Source of the DNA: Parvularcula sp.
Lineage (GTDB): Bacteria > Pseudomonadota > Alphaproteobacteria > Caulobacterales > Parvularculaceae
NCBI GenBank assembly: GCA_002704915.1
Contig: PAIP01000013.1
Span: forward strand, 1 to 56,656
Reading direction: 5' to 3'
Length of the DNA stretch: 56,656 bases
Part shown: piece after piece, positions 44,709 to 55,605 of the stretch
Position numbering within the stretch: position 1 is the stretch's first letter
Layout of the letters: the number at the start of each line of letters is the position of its first letter
The notes under the pieces: model-generated
What the model was told of the DNA's origin: nothing
What the model saw: only the letters and a program-made list of their open reading frames with translations
The model's database searches: none
Program-made: the position numbers and the translations under genes

Positions 44709-45527
44709 TCACCTGTGCTGCTCCGCCGGCGCCAGCTCCGCATCGACCATATTGACGAAAAACTCCCGCAAAAACGGAAGCCCGTCCACCACCGGCAACC
44801 CGCCAGCGGTGCGATAGCGGCGGCGCAAAGGACGAAGGCCGCCCTCCCCGATCAGACGCTCGAACATGGCGACCGTCATTCGATTCATCCCCGGCGACCA
44901 GCTCATCGCGCCGTCATCGCGGTAGAGACTGCGGATGCGAAAGACCGTTTTTTCGGAAAACAGAAGATTGATCCACGGCGCGCGGGTGAAGAAGTGCATG
45001 TGATGGCCATAAGGCGCCATCCAGAGGGGCCCGAAGCTCATATAGATCCGGCCGCCTGGCGCCAGCGCCTCTTTCATCTCGCGAAGATTCGCCGCCGGCT
45101 CAATGAAATGCTCCATGGCGTTCTGGGAGATGACAATATCGAACTGGCCGGAGACGCGCTCGGCGAAGGAAACATTCGCGGCGCCCTCCTTAGCCGCCAG
45201 CGCCGCGCCATGGGCGCGGCGGTTCTCCTCGATCTCGACGCCGAGGACCTGCGCCGCGCCCGCCTTTGCGAGGGCAACAGACTGGAAGCCATCGCCGCAG
45301 CCATAGTCGAGAACGCGCTTGCCCTTCGCTGTCTCCATGAAGCCGGGAAAGGCCTCCTCCAGAAGCGCCAGCGCAGACTCTACATTCCATTGCGTTGTGG
45401 GTTTTTCGTAATTCGACGTCCGGTCAACATCTTCGGGATGATCGGACAGCGCGAGCAGCAAACGCTCGCCAAGGGTCATGGCGCCGAGCTTCTCCGATGC
45501 GAGTGCGAATTTCCCCCGGCGTCGCAT
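44709..45527 (-). CDS. SAM-dependent class I methyltransferase
   Basis: A 272-residue methyltransferase. Motif I is VLDYGCGDG at residues 72-80, the acidic end of beta-2 is GVEIEEN at about 96-102, and motif IV region reads FDIVISQNAMEHF. The C-terminal part (about 165-260) with PLWMAPYGHHMHFFTRAPW and NRMTVAMFERL is like methyltransferases found in glycan or lipid modification clusters; the substrate is unknown. It starts three bases after the pdhC stop, so it is read with the pdh genes. Confidence 0.8.
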   Translation of the reverse strand: MRRRGKFALASEKLGAMTLGERLLLALSDHPEDVDRTSNYEKPTTQWNVESALALLEEAFPGFMETAKGKRVLDYGCGDGFQSVALAKAGAAQVLGVEIEENRRAHGAALAAKEGAANVSFAERVSGQFDIVISQNAMEHFIEPAANLREMKEALAPGGRIYMSFGPLWMAPYGHHMHFFTRAPWINLLFSEKTVFRIRSLYRDDGAMSWSPGMNRMTVAMFERLIGEGGLRPLRRRYRTAGGLPVVDGLPFLREFFVNMVDAELAPAEQHR

Positions 45528-45530
45528 CCC

Positions 45531-46901
45531 CTAAAGCAGCATCGCCGCCGGCTCTTCGATGAACGACTTGAACGCCGCCAGAAATTCCGCGCCCACCGCG
45601 CCGTCGACGACCCGGTGATCGCAGGTGAGCGTCACGGTCATCACATTGCGGATGACCATCTCGCCATCGCGCACCACGACGCGTTCCTCGCCCGCGCCGA
45701 CGGACATGATGGCGCCATGGGGCTGGTTCACGATAGAGGCAAAACTCTTGATCCCGAACATGCCGAGATTGGAGACGGAGAAAGTCCCGCCCTGATATTC
45801 CTCGGGTTTCAGTTTCTTCTGGCGCGCGCGGCCCGCCATATCCTTGATCTCGGCGGAAATCTGCTTGAGGCCCTTTTCCTCAGCCTTCCAGACGATGGGC
45901 GTGATAAGCCCGCCCTCGATCGCCACCGCGACGCCGATATCGGCGTGTTTGTGGAAGAGCAGCGCTTCATCCGTATAGGTCGCATTGGCGGCCGGCACTT
46001 TTTTCAGCGCCATGGCCGAGGCCTTAATGATGAAATCGTTCACCGAAAGTTTGAACGCATCTTCTCCCTCTTTGGGCGAGGTCGCATTGATGCGCGCGCG
46101 CGCCGTGAGGAGATTGTCGAGCTCCACGTCGATATTGAGCGGGAAATGCGGGACTTCCTGATTGAAGCTCTGGGTGAGGCGCTTTGCGATCACTTTGCGC
46201 ATGCCGTCGAGTTTGACCGCCGTATAGCTATCCTCCGGATAGAGCCGCGGATCGACGGAGGCGGGCGCGATCTGGGAGGACTTTGCGACCGCAGGCGCCG
46301 CCTTCCCGGTTCCTTCTTTCAACGCCTTTACAATATCGCGCTTGACGATGCGGCCATGAGGTCCCGTGCCGGACAAGGCGGACAGATCAAGGCCCTCGTT
46401 TTCAGCAATGCGCTTGGCGAGCGGAGAGGCCTTGATCCGGCCATTGGATTTTTGTGGGGCGGGTTTCTTCCCGCCTTCGGCTTTCGGCGCGTCGCCCTTG
46501 CCGTAACCCGCTTGCGGCTCGGCCACCTCGCGCTCGGCCTTGGCGGCGCGGTTGGCTGACGCCTTTTGTTCTTCTTTCGGCTTTTCCTCTTTCGCAGGCG
46601 CGGAGCCGCCCCCCTGACCGTTTTCCAGCGCGCTGACATCAATATCGTCGGCGCTCTCGCCCTCTTCCAGAAGGACGGCGATGGGCGCATTCACCTTCAC
46701 ATTTTCCGTGCCTTCGCCCACGAGAATTTTGCCGACGGTGCCCTCGTCCACCGCCTCGACTTCCATGGTGGCCTTGTCGGTTTCGATCTCGGCGATAACG
46801 TCGCCGGAGGAGACCTTGTCGCCTTCCTTGACGTTCCATTTGGCGAGCGTGCCTTCCTCCATGGTCGGCGACAAAGCGGGCATCAGAATCGGGGTTGGCA
46901 T
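45531..46901 (-). CDS. pdhC: Pyruvate dehydrogenase E2, dihydrolipoyllysine acetyltransferase
   Basis: A 456-residue E2 core. The lipoyl domain (1-80) has the lipoylation site K43 in [10 protein letters not shown] charged Ala/Pro/Lys linker (about 92-152) follows, then the peripheral subunit-binding domain ([21 protein letters not shown], about 156-190) and the catalytic domain from about 225, ending with the active-site HRVVDGAVG. It transfers acetyl from lipoyl to CoA. One lipoyl domain only. Upstream neighbour is an unknown gene that separates it from pdhB; downstream is a methyltransferase. Confidence 0.97.
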   Translation of the reverse strand: MPTPILMPALSPTMEEGTLAKWNVKEGDKVSSGDVIAEIETDKATMEVEAVDEGTVGKILVGEGTENVKVNAPIAVLLEEGESADDIDVSALENGQGGGSAPAKEEKPKEEQKASANRAAKAEREVAEPQAGYGKGDAPKAEGGKKPAPQKSNGRIKASPLAKRIAENEGLDLSALSGTGPHGRIVKRDIVKALKEGTGKAAPAVAKSSQIAPASVDPRLYPEDSYTAVKLDGMRKVIAKRLTQSFNQEVPHFPLNIDVELDNLLTARARINATSPKEGEDAFKLSVNDFIIKASAMALKKVPAANATYTDEALLFHKHADIGVAVAIEGGLITPIVWKAEEKGLKQISAEIKDMAGRARQKKLKPEEYQGGTFSVSNLGMFGIKSFASIVNQPHGAIMSVGAGEERVVVRDGEMVIRNVMTVTLTCDHRVVDGAVGAEFLAAFKSFIEEPAAMLL

Positions 46902-46953
46902 TTTTTTTCACTTACCTTCAAAAAGCACTCAAACGGCGAGGATTTGGATGCGA

Positions 46954-47757
46954 TTAGAGAGTCTTTTCCAATTGGGCGTGGATCTTTTGTGTTTCGGCGC
47001 AGAAGACCGCGAAATCGGTCATTAGCTCATCCGTGGCGCGATCCAGACGAATGGCGATTGGCGTCTCTTCATCCAGCAGAACATCATAAAACTCGGCATC
47101 AGGATTTTGTTGCTGATGCACATCAATAGTAAGCTTCGCCACATTCATGGTCGGCTTCGCCTGCTGCTGCCCAGATTTAAACTTTTCCCAGTCTGTCTCG
47201 AATTGCTCAGGATCGTTCTGGTATTTCGGATCCGCCTGCATCCTCATTTTTTCGGAATCAAGCCGAAATTCGAGCCGACGTTTGTCGCTTGCCTCCTGTT
47301 CTGCAAGGGTCGAAATTAACATGCCGTTGGGCGTAAGTCGCTGGTTCACCGTCCTATCAATATAATTGATGACCTCCTCGCTTAGCGCTGACGACATCTT
47401 CGGATCGTATAACATTCCGGCAACGTGAAATGCTGGCTGGGAGATTTTCTGGAAAACCTTGTTTTGGGCGATATTGTCCTTTTCAGCGAGAACAGTCTTG
47501 CACTGAACGCCGGCGATACGGAGGCTTGCGGCCGCATTCTTCAGCCCTTCCAAGTCCGCATTATATTCGTTGACAATCACCGCGCCGCTTTCGAGCGTCA
47601 CTTGTTCGCCGACGCCGACAATGGTCCCTGAATTATCGCGGATCTCGTTTCTCGTTGATGAATTTCCGACGAATGTGAAAACCCCAGCCAGAACCGCAGC
47701 AATGGCGCCAATGCCCGCGAAAGTATATTGATGTCGTTTAAAGAAATTCTCAGGCAT
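46954..47757 (-). CDS. Membrane-anchored protein of unknown function inside the pdh operon
   Basis: A 267-residue protein with a short cytoplasmic N-terminus (MPENFFKRHQY), one transmembrane helix (about 12-31, FAGIGAIAAVLAGVFTFVG) and a large soluble part rich in Gln, Asp and Lys, probably periplasmic and partly coiled coil around 150-205. Two cysteines (in GVQCKTV and VFCAETQ). No family recognised. The start ATG at 47757 follows GGGGGAG closely. Base composition is visibly more AT-rich and codon use less biased than in pdhB and pdhC, suggesting later insertion. It lies 13 bases after pdhB and 52 bases before pdhC, so it is read with both. Confidence 0.7.
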   Translation of the reverse strand: MPENFFKRHQYTFAGIGAIAAVLAGVFTFVGNSSTRNEIRDNSGTIVGVGEQVTLESGAVIVNEYNADLEGLKNAAASLRIAGVQCKTVLAEKDNIAQNKVFQKISQPAFHVAGMLYDPKMSSALSEEVINYIDRTVNQRLTPNGMLISTLAEQEASDKRRLEFRLDSEKMRMQADPKYQNDPEQFETDWEKFKSGQQQAKPTMNVAKLTIDVHQQQNPDAEFYDVLLDEETPIAIRLDRATDELMTDFAVFCAETQKIHAQLEKTL

Positions 47758-47770
47758 TGGGCTCCCCCAT

Positions 47771-49186
47771 TTAGTCCTTATACATCACGGTCTTCACCGC
47801 TTTGACGATTTTATCCGCATTGGGAAGGCTCAAGGCTTCGAGATTGGCGGCGTAGGGCAGCGGCGTGTCTTCTTGGGTCACGCGGGCGGGCGGCGCGTCG
47901 AGATAATCGAAGGCGTGCTGCGTCACCTGCCAGCCGACTTCCGCGCCGACGCCGCAAGGACCCCAGCCTTCTTCAACCGTGACGACGCGATTGGTCTTCT
48001 TCACGGACTCCAGAATGGTTTCCACATCCATGGGGCGGAGCGTGCGCAAATCGATGACTTCCGCGGAAACGCCCTCTTCTTCAAGCTTCGCCGCCGCTTC
48101 CAATGAAAATTTCACGCCGCGGGAATAGGAAACGATGGTGACGTCGCTTCCCTCGCGCGCGATTTTCGCCTTGCCGATGGGCAGCACCCAGTCGTCGACA
48201 TTCGGCACGTCCATGGTGTCGCCATAGAGGAGTTCATGTTCGAGAAAGACCACGGGGTTCGGATTGCGGATCGCCGCCTTCAACAGGCCCTTGGCGTCCG
48301 CCGCCGAGTAAGGCGAAATCACGATCAACCCCGGCACGTTCGCATACCACGCGGCGTAGTCCTGGCTGTGCTGCGCGCCGACGCGGCTTGCGGCGGCGTT
48401 GGGGCCGCGAAAGACGATGGGCGAGCCCATCTGGCCGCCGGACATGTAGCGCGTCTTCGCCGCCGAATTGATGATGTGATCGATCGCCTGCATAGCGAAG
48501 TTCCAGGTCATGAACTCGACAATGGGTTTGAGGCCCGCAAAGGCCGCGCCCACGCCGAGACCGGCGAAGCCATATTCGGTGATCGGCGTGTCAACGACGC
48601 GCTTGGGCCCGAATTCGTCGAGAAGCCCGCGCGAGACTTTATAAGCGCCCTGATATTCCGCGACCTCCTCTCCCATGAGGAAGACATCCTCGTCGCGGCG
48701 CATTTCCTCCGCCATGGCGTCGCGCAGGGCGTCGCGGATGGTCGTTGGAACCATTTCCACATCGTCGGGCAGCTCCGGATCGGCGGCGGCAGCGACTTTC
48801 GGCTGGGGCGTTTTCGCCTCGCCTTCCTCGTCGTCGCCGCCTTTATCCTCACCCGATGTCTTGGCCTGCGAGTCCTCCTTGGCGGGCTCCTCAGCGCCGC
48901 CGTCGCCATTCAGTTTCGACAGGTCGATGTCGTCGGCGCTCTCGCCTTCCTCTACGAGGACAGCGATCGGGTCGTTGACCTTCACATTCTCCGTCCCCTC
49001 GGCGACGAGGATCTTGCCGACGACGCCTTCATCCACCGCCTCGACCTCCATGGTCGCCTTGTCGGTCTCGATTTCCGCGATTACGTCACCGGAGGAGACC
49101 TTGTCCCCCTCCTTTATATTCCATTTGGCGAGCGTGCCCTCTTCCATGGTCGGAGAGAGGGCTGGCATGAGGATCGGCGTTGGCAT
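47771..49186 (-). CDS. pdhB: Pyruvate dehydrogenase E1 component, beta subunit, with lipoyl domain
   Basis: A 471-residue E1 beta. Residues 1-80 are a lipoyl domain with K43 in ETDKATMEV, followed by an acidic linker (about 95-140) and the transketolase-like domain starting [17 protein letters not shown]. Conserved blocks include [34 protein letters not shown] and [18 protein letters not shown]. It decarboxylates pyruvate with the alpha subunit and TPP. E1 beta carrying a lipoyl domain is a known alphaproteobacterial feature. The alpha-subunit gene pdhA is not adjacent and must lie elsewhere. Confidence 0.97.
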   Translation of the reverse strand: MPTPILMPALSPTMEEGTLAKWNIKEGDKVSSGDVIAEIETDKATMEVEAVDEGVVGKILVAEGTENVKVNDPIAVLVEEGESADDIDLSKLNGDGGAEEPAKEDSQAKTSGEDKGGDDEEGEAKTPQPKVAAAADPELPDDVEMVPTTIRDALRDAMAEEMRRDEDVFLMGEEVAEYQGAYKVSRGLLDEFGPKRVVDTPITEYGFAGLGVGAAFAGLKPIVEFMTWNFAMQAIDHIINSAAKTRYMSGGQMGSPIVFRGPNAAASRVGAQHSQDYAAWYANVPGLIVISPYSAADAKGLLKAAIRNPNPVVFLEHELLYGDTMDVPNVDDWVLPIGKAKIAREGSDVTIVSYSRGVKFSLEAAAKLEEEGVSAEVIDLRTLRPMDVETILESVKKTNRVVTVEEGWGPCGVGAEVGWQVTQHAFDYLDAPPARVTQEDTPLPYAANLEALSLPNADKIVKAVKTVMYKD

Positions 49187-49445
49187 TGATATGTCTCAGC
49201 TTTCCGTGTCAGGCGGGAGCGGCGGCCCCGGTGCGCGCCCTTCCTAGCCGCTAGCGGGCGAAGCCGACAAGAGCGAATCTGCGCAGCTAAATCCATATAA
49301 TAGATGCAGAATTGCTCGCTGCGGCGCGCAAAAGGAGACGAAAGCGCGGCCAGATGCGGCGGAACGATCTCGCCACTCCGGCGAAACGGCGCCATAGTCC
49401 CCGCCAAGGGGCCAATCGGTTTACTATCTTCGGAGGGGCGATTTC

Positions 49446-51266
49446 ATGCGGCTTGTAGGCAAAATTTTCGGCGGGCTTTTGTTGCTCATTATTGTGGCGG
49501 CGGCGGCCGCCTCCATGTGGTTCTGGTTCACGCCGGTGGGCGTCAACAACTACATCAACAAGGTCACGCTTCAGACATTCCTGCTCGGCAGCCCGGAGCT
49601 GTTGAGCAATATTGGCGCGATCGACAACACGCCGCTCGATTTCCATTCGGGCAAGCTCGACGACTACACCAAAGAGCATGAAGAAGAACTCATTGCGCGC
49701 CTGAAAAAAGCGCGGGCGGGTCTGGATAAATACGGGCCTGACGGCCTTGAAGGCCAGGAGCGCCTGTCGTGGGAGATCACGGCATGGTTTTTCGACGACC
49801 TGATTCGCCAGGCCGAGTACGTTTATGGCGGCTATCGCGTCAACCAGATTTCCGGCGTTCTCGTCAGCACGCCGTCTTTCCTGACCGACACCCATGTGAT
49901 CAAGAATGAAAAGAGCGTGAAGCGTTATATCTCGCGTCTGAATGAATTCGGCCGGGTGTTGAGCGAAGTGAAAGCACGCGTCGAAGACGACCGCGCTCAC
50001 GGCGTCATTCCGCCCGACTTCGTCATTGAGAAATCGCTCGCGGGCATGCGCTCCTTCATTGAGGGCGGCGCCGCGGAAAATCCGCTTGTGACGACATTGC
50101 CTGCAAAACTCGATGAAATCGAAGGCCTCTCGGACGAGAAAAAAGCAGAGCTGATGGCCGAGGCGACCGAAGCTGTGGAGACACAAGTCATTCCCGGCTA
50201 TGAGGCGATGATCGAACTCTTTGAAGAGTTGCTCCAGAACACCGACCACAATGCCGGCATCTGGCGCATTCCTGACGGCGAAGAGATCTACGCCGCTGCG
50301 CTCAAGTCCAATACGACGACTGACTTCACCGCCGATGAAATCCATCAGACAGGCCTGTCCGAGGTTGCGCGTATTGAGCAGGAAATGGATGCAATCCTCG
50401 TGTCTCAAGGCATGATGGAGGGAACTGTCGCGGAGCGTGTCCGCATCCTCATGGAAGACCCCGCGCAGCAATTTCCAAATACGGATGAAGGCCGCGAGGA
50501 GATGATTGAATACCTTGAGGCGTTAAACGATCACCTGATGTCCATCGCGGGCGACTATTTCGTCACCCTGCCGCCGCAGCCGCTCGAAATCGTCCGCGTG
50601 CCGGAATATTCCGAAGACTCAGCGCCGGGCGGTTACTACAATCAGCCGGCGGTCGATGGTTCGCGTCCCGGCCGTTTTTACATCAATCAGAAAAACACCG
50701 CCGATAATCCAAAATGGACGCTTCCAACCCTTATGTATCACGAAGGCGCGCCGGGCCATCACTTTCAGATATCCCGCGCTATGCTGATCGAGGACATTCC
50801 GTTTATCCGGAAGTTCGGCCTTTTCAGCGCCTATACGGAAGGCTGGGCGCTCTATGCGGAGCGGATCGCCAAAACCGATATGGGCCTTTATGACGACGAT
50901 CCTTTAGGCGATCTCGGCCGGCTGCAGGCGGAAATGTTCCGGGCCGTTCGCCTTGTTGTCGACACCGGCATGCATGCCAAAAAGTGGTCGCGCGAGGAAG
51001 CCATCGACTACATGATCTCCAAGACGGGCATGACCGAGGAAGAGGTTACGCGCGAGATCGAGCGCTATGCGGTCTGGCCGGGCCAGGCCACCGCATACAA
51101 GACCGGCCAGCTTGCCATCCTTGATATTCGCGCGAAAGCCGAGGCCGAACTTGGCGACAAATTCGACGTGCGCCAGTTCAACGAGATGATTCTCATGAAC
51201 GGCGCCATGCCGCTCGACATCCTGCGGGAAGTCGCCGACGAGTGGGTCGCGGAACAAAAAGGCTAG
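49446..51266 (+). CDS. DUF885 family putative zinc metallopeptidase, membrane-anchored
   Basis: A 606-residue DUF885 protein. An N-terminal hydrophobic helix (about 7-28) is a signal anchor or signal peptide. The long helical domain ends with the family's metal motif HEGAPGHH at 432-439, analogous to HExxH, and the partner glutamate segment TEGWALYAE at 464-472. Such proteins resemble carboxypeptidase-like metallopeptidases, but the substrate is unproven. Start at ATG 49446 with GGAGGGG nine bases upstream. It diverges from pdhB, with 259 bases between, and is followed by an intrinsic terminator. Confidence 0.88.
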   Translation: MRLVGKIFGGLLLLIIVAAAAASMWFWFTPVGVNNYINKVTLQTFLLGSPELLSNIGAIDNTPLDFHSGKLDDYTKEHEEELIARLKKARAGLDKYGPDGLEGQERLSWEITAWFFDDLIRQAEYVYGGYRVNQISGVLVSTPSFLTDTHVIKNEKSVKRYISRLNEFGRVLSEVKARVEDDRAHGVIPPDFVIEKSLAGMRSFIEGGAAENPLVTTLPAKLDEIEGLSDEKKAELMAEATEAVETQVIPGYEAMIELFEELLQNTDHNAGIWRIPDGEEIYAAALKSNTTTDFTADEIHQTGLSEVARIEQEMDAILVSQGMMEGTVAERVRILMEDPAQQFPNTDEGREEMIEYLEALNDHLMSIAGDYFVTLPPQPLEIVRVPEYSEDSAPGGYYNQPAVDGSRPGRFYINQKNTADNPKWTLPTLMYHEGAPGHHFQISRAMLIEDIPFIRKFGLFSAYTEGWALYAERIAKTDMGLYDDDPLGDLGRLQAEMFRAVRLVVDTGMHAKKWSREEAIDYMISKTGMTEEEVTREIERYAVWPGQATAYKTGQLAILDIRAKAEAELGDKFDVRQFNEMILMNGAMPLDILREVADEWVAEQKG

Positions 51267-51290
51267 GCGCCCGTTACCGACGCAAAGACG

Positions 51291-51321
51291 GCCGGGCGAG
51301 CCTTCGTCCGGCTGTTTTGTT
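51291..51321 (+). terminator. Intrinsic terminator after the DUF885 gene
   Basis: GCCGGGCG (51291-51298) and CGTCCGGC (51305-51312) pair over eight positions with one G-T wobble, loop of six, followed by TGTTTTGTT. It lies 25 bases after the stop codon. Confidence 0.8.
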
Positions 51322-51492
51322 AGGGCTATCAAGTATTCGCCTTTTGCCGAGCGTCATTAACCTTTTCTCTTAAGTTTTTGACGCAAAAAGGCATAGTAGG
51401 CGCGCATTAACTTGACGTCTGTCAAAGCGCGGCGGCCTGTTCTATGCATGCTGCCGGGCAGTCACGAGTGTATGAATAAAAGGCGCGAAGGC

Positions 51493-52356
51493 ATGTCGTA
51501 TCTTCCTCACAACCCGCAGGACCCGACCCTTTTCGATTACGATGCGGTCAAGGATCTCGGCCGGGAGCTGCACGAGAAATATATCTCGGGCGATCCCTTC
51601 CCGCATATCGCCATCGACAACTTTCTGCCGGACAATCTGATCGATCTTTGCATCCAGCACTTTCCCGAAAGGCCGGACCCGGGCAGCGAAAGCTTCGACC
51701 GCGATCAGGAGCGCTACAAGACGAGCTACCATCCCGACAATATGGAGCCGAAACTGCGGCACCTGTTCTACGCTTTCAATTCCCGTCCGTTCATTCGGAT
51801 CATCGAGAACATCTCCGGCATCAAGGGCCTCATCCCCGATCCGTTTTTTCTCGGCGGCGGATTTCATGAAACCCGTCAGGGCGGACATCTCGACATGCAC
51901 GCGGATTTTAACCATCACAAGCCGCTCGACCTCGAACGTCGCATCAATGTTCTCATCTATCTCAATGAGGACTGGAAGGACGAATATGGCGGCCAGTTGG
52001 AGCTGTGGCGCACCGACATGTCAGAGCAGGTGCAGCAAATCACGCCGATCGCCAATCGATGCGTGATGTTCACGACGACGCAGCAGTCCATGCATGGACA
52101 CCCGCAGCCCGTGAATCATCCGAACGGCCAGTCGCGGCGGTCCATCGCCCTCTACTATTATACGTCCACTTGGAACTCCACGAAGGCGTCCAAGACCACC
52201 CAGTTCTACGCTCGCCCGAATACTAAAGACCGGGCCGACTGGCAGGTGCGGACGAGCGAGTTCATCAGCGACATCACCCCGCCCTTCCTCATGCGCCAGT
52301 TCGCAAAAGCGCATTACCGGCTCTCTCAGGGGCAAAGGAAAACCGGCGGGGCCTGA
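51493..52356 (+). CDS. 2-oxoglutarate/Fe(II)-dependent oxygenase
   Basis: A 287-residue enzyme of the prolyl 4-hydroxylase-like 2OG-Fe(II) family. The metal dyad lies in GGHLDMHADFNHH (H136 and D138 by the usual spacing), the distal histidine is likely H203 in MHGHPQPV, and the 2OG-binding arginine lies in QSRRSIALYYYT. The core YLNEDWKDEYGGQLELW is typical. Members hydroxylate proteins or small molecules; this one's substrate is unknown. I choose the ATG at 51493 because AAAAGG stands about ten bases upstream; an ATG at 51472 adds seven residues and is possible. Spacing to secG is about 200 bases with no gene. Confidence 0.85.
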   Translation: MSYLPHNPQDPTLFDYDAVKDLGRELHEKYISGDPFPHIAIDNFLPDNLIDLCIQHFPERPDPGSESFDRDQERYKTSYHPDNMEPKLRHLFYAFNSRPFIRIIENISGIKGLIPDPFFLGGGFHETRQGGHLDMHADFNHHKPLDLERRINVLIYLNEDWKDEYGGQLELWRTDMSEQVQQITPIANRCVMFTTTQQSMHGHPQPVNHPNGQSRRSIALYYYTSTWNSTKASKTTQFYARPNTKDRADWQVRTSEFISDITPPFLMRQFAKAHYRLSQGQRKTGGA

Positions 52357-52559
52357 CTTTCAGGCGCGGGCGCTGCGGCGCCCGGCTTCGCACCTCTTTC
52401 GGCGCTTCTTCCTGCCTTGGCGCCCTTGCGGAAAGAGGGGCTTTCCGTTATGTCCCGGCCCCTTCCGCCGGCCCGCAGGCGCCCAGTCTTGGACATCACG
52501 GCCCGGCTCCCTAAATGAAGCCCGATCGCCGGGCGTTCCGGACCCAAGAGAGCCTTCTC

Positions 52560-53045
52560 ATGACCGCCGTCATCCTTACGATTCACACCCTTATCGTGAT
52601 CGCCCTGATCGGCGTCGTCCTGCTGCAGCGCTCCGATGGCGGCGCGCTCGGCCTTGGCGGCGGCGGCGGAGGCGGCGGTTTCATGACCGGCCGCGGCGCG
52701 GCGAATGCACTCACGCGGACCACCTCAATCCTGGCGGCCGGGTTCTTCGCAACCTCCTTGATTCTGGCGACTCGCGCCGGCGCCGGTGAGGATGACGAGC
52801 GGGTGATCGACGAATTGACGGGGGCAGGCGCGCCGGTTGTCGAGGAAACGAGCGAACCCGGCGAGATCACCACCGAAGATCTGCTCAATGACCTCGGAAC
52901 CGAGGATGCGACGGCGGACGAGCCAGCCACAACCGAAGACCTGATTAACGATCTCGGCGGCGAGACCCCGCCGGCAGGAGACGCCGCAGCCGAGGAATCC
53001 CCTGCGGAAGATGCGCCGTCTGAGGAAGAAACGCCTCAGGAATAA
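52560..53045 (+). CDS. secG: Preprotein translocase subunit SecG with acidic C-terminal tail
   Basis: A 161-residue SecG. The first about 75 residues have the two transmembrane helices (ILTIHTLIVIALIGVVLLQ and SILAAGFFATSLILAT), the loop with a Gly run and FMTGRGAANALTRTT. About 85 acidic residues follow, rich in Glu, Thr, Pro and Ala, containing two copies of TTEDLxNDLG (about 105-114 and 125-134). Ordinary SecG is near 75-110 residues. Start at ATG 52560 with GAGAG upstream. It is 77 bases ahead of pyrG; secG-pyrG is a familiar alphaproteobacterial pair. Confidence 0.95.
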   Translation: MTAVILTIHTLIVIALIGVVLLQRSDGGALGLGGGGGGGGFMTGRGAANALTRTTSILAAGFFATSLILATRAGAGEDDERVIDELTGAGAPVVEETSEPGEITTEDLLNDLGTEDATADEPATTEDLINDLGGETPPAGDAAAEESPAEDAPSEEETPQE

Positions 53046-53083
53046 CGGCGTTTTTCGTTCGTTTTCAGCTTTTTCAAAAATAG

Positions 53084-54754
<1,671 letters not shown>

Positions 54755-54930
54755 AAAGTCGCGGCTGCTTTTTCGCGTTCGACGGAACCAACAAGAACAG
54801 CTTCGCGTTTAAAGCGAACTGTCAGACATCAATCCAATAATTTTCCATAAATTACGACAAAGTTTGGAACATTCCCATTTGGGTCGCGTTGTGTGGACGA
54901 GCGCAACCTAAATCGGGAGATAAAAACGAT

Positions 54931-55485
54931 ATGAGATTACGCACTCTAACTACCGCCACAGCATTTGCTGTAGCCGCCAGTTTTGGCGCCGCCAACGCCG
55001 CTCCGTGTTCCATCGGAACATGTGAAGTCAACGGCGGGCCGCTTGGCGCTCAGGATGTAGGCATCGAAGATGAAAATGTCGCTTCCGGCGATTATGAGGC
55101 TGAAGGCAGTTTTGAAGTTGCTTTCGCGACGAACGCAGACGCCCTTGTCGATGTAAATTTCGATGGTCAATCCGGAAGCGTGCCTTCAGGTTTTGAGGAT
55201 CTGACGATTTCCTTTGAACAGGATTCCATGGATCTTGGCGCCTTTACCATCACCGATGGCGACGGCTTTCAGATTCTGAACCAGTTTTTCCTTACCCTTG
55301 CCAGCACATCGGACGTTTTCTTTGAGATTACAGGAAGCGCCTTCAATGACGGCGTGACCTTGCCTGATTACAACATCAGACTGTCTTCTGTGCCGGTGCC
55401 GGCCGCATTGCCGCTGCTTATTTCCGGTATTGCAGGCCTCGGCTTTGCCAGCCGTCGCAAGAAAAACGCTATCCGTTCTGCCTAA
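54931..55485 (+). CDS. VPLPA-CTERM sorting-domain secreted protein (1)
   Basis: A 184-residue exported protein. The signal peptide is about residues 1-23 (MRLRTLTTATAFAVAASFGA, then ANA|A). The mature domain is acidic with beta-rich composition and two cysteines (APCSIGTCEV). The C-terminus is VPVPAALPLLISGIAGLGF followed by ASRRKK: a VPxPA motif, hydrophobic helix and basic end. This matches the VPLPA-CTERM sorting signal, processed by an exosortase of the XrtD type in other species. Start at ATG 54931 with GGGAG upstream. The 175-base spacer after pyrG shows no gene. Probably a surface or extracellular matrix protein; no catalytic domain seen. Confidence 0.82.
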   Translation: MRLRTLTTATAFAVAASFGAANAAPCSIGTCEVNGGPLGAQDVGIEDENVASGDYEAEGSFEVAFATNADALVDVNFDGQSGSVPSGFEDLTISFEQDSMDLGAFTITDGDGFQILNQFFLTLASTSDVFFEITGSAFNDGVTLPDYNIRLSSVPVPAALPLLISGIAGLGFASRRKKNAIRSA

Positions 55486-55531
55486 GCATTAGAACGACAG
55501 GCGCCCGAACGCTCATTGCGGCGCCGTCTAA

Positions 55532-55573
55532 CGGCCGGGGCTTGCGGCTTACTCAAGCCGTCCCGGCCTTTTT
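55532..55573 (+). terminator. Intrinsic terminator between the two VPLPA-CTERM genes
   Basis: GGCCGGG (55533-55539) and CCCGGCC (55562-55568) pair, with an inner GGCTT/AAGCC stem, and are followed by five T at 55569-55573. It lies 47 bases after the stop of the first gene, so the second gene needs its own promoter or read-through. Confidence 0.88.
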
Positions 55574-55605
55574 CTTACCTGCAAAACGAAAGCAGAAGTA
55601 TTCGT

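Noticed and set aside
49187-49445. TATAAT at about 49300 as promoter of the DUF885 gene
   Set aside because: The hexamer is present on the plus strand but no acceptable -35 lies 16-18 bases upstream, so I do not call a promoter; the 259-base spacer holds nothing else I can support.
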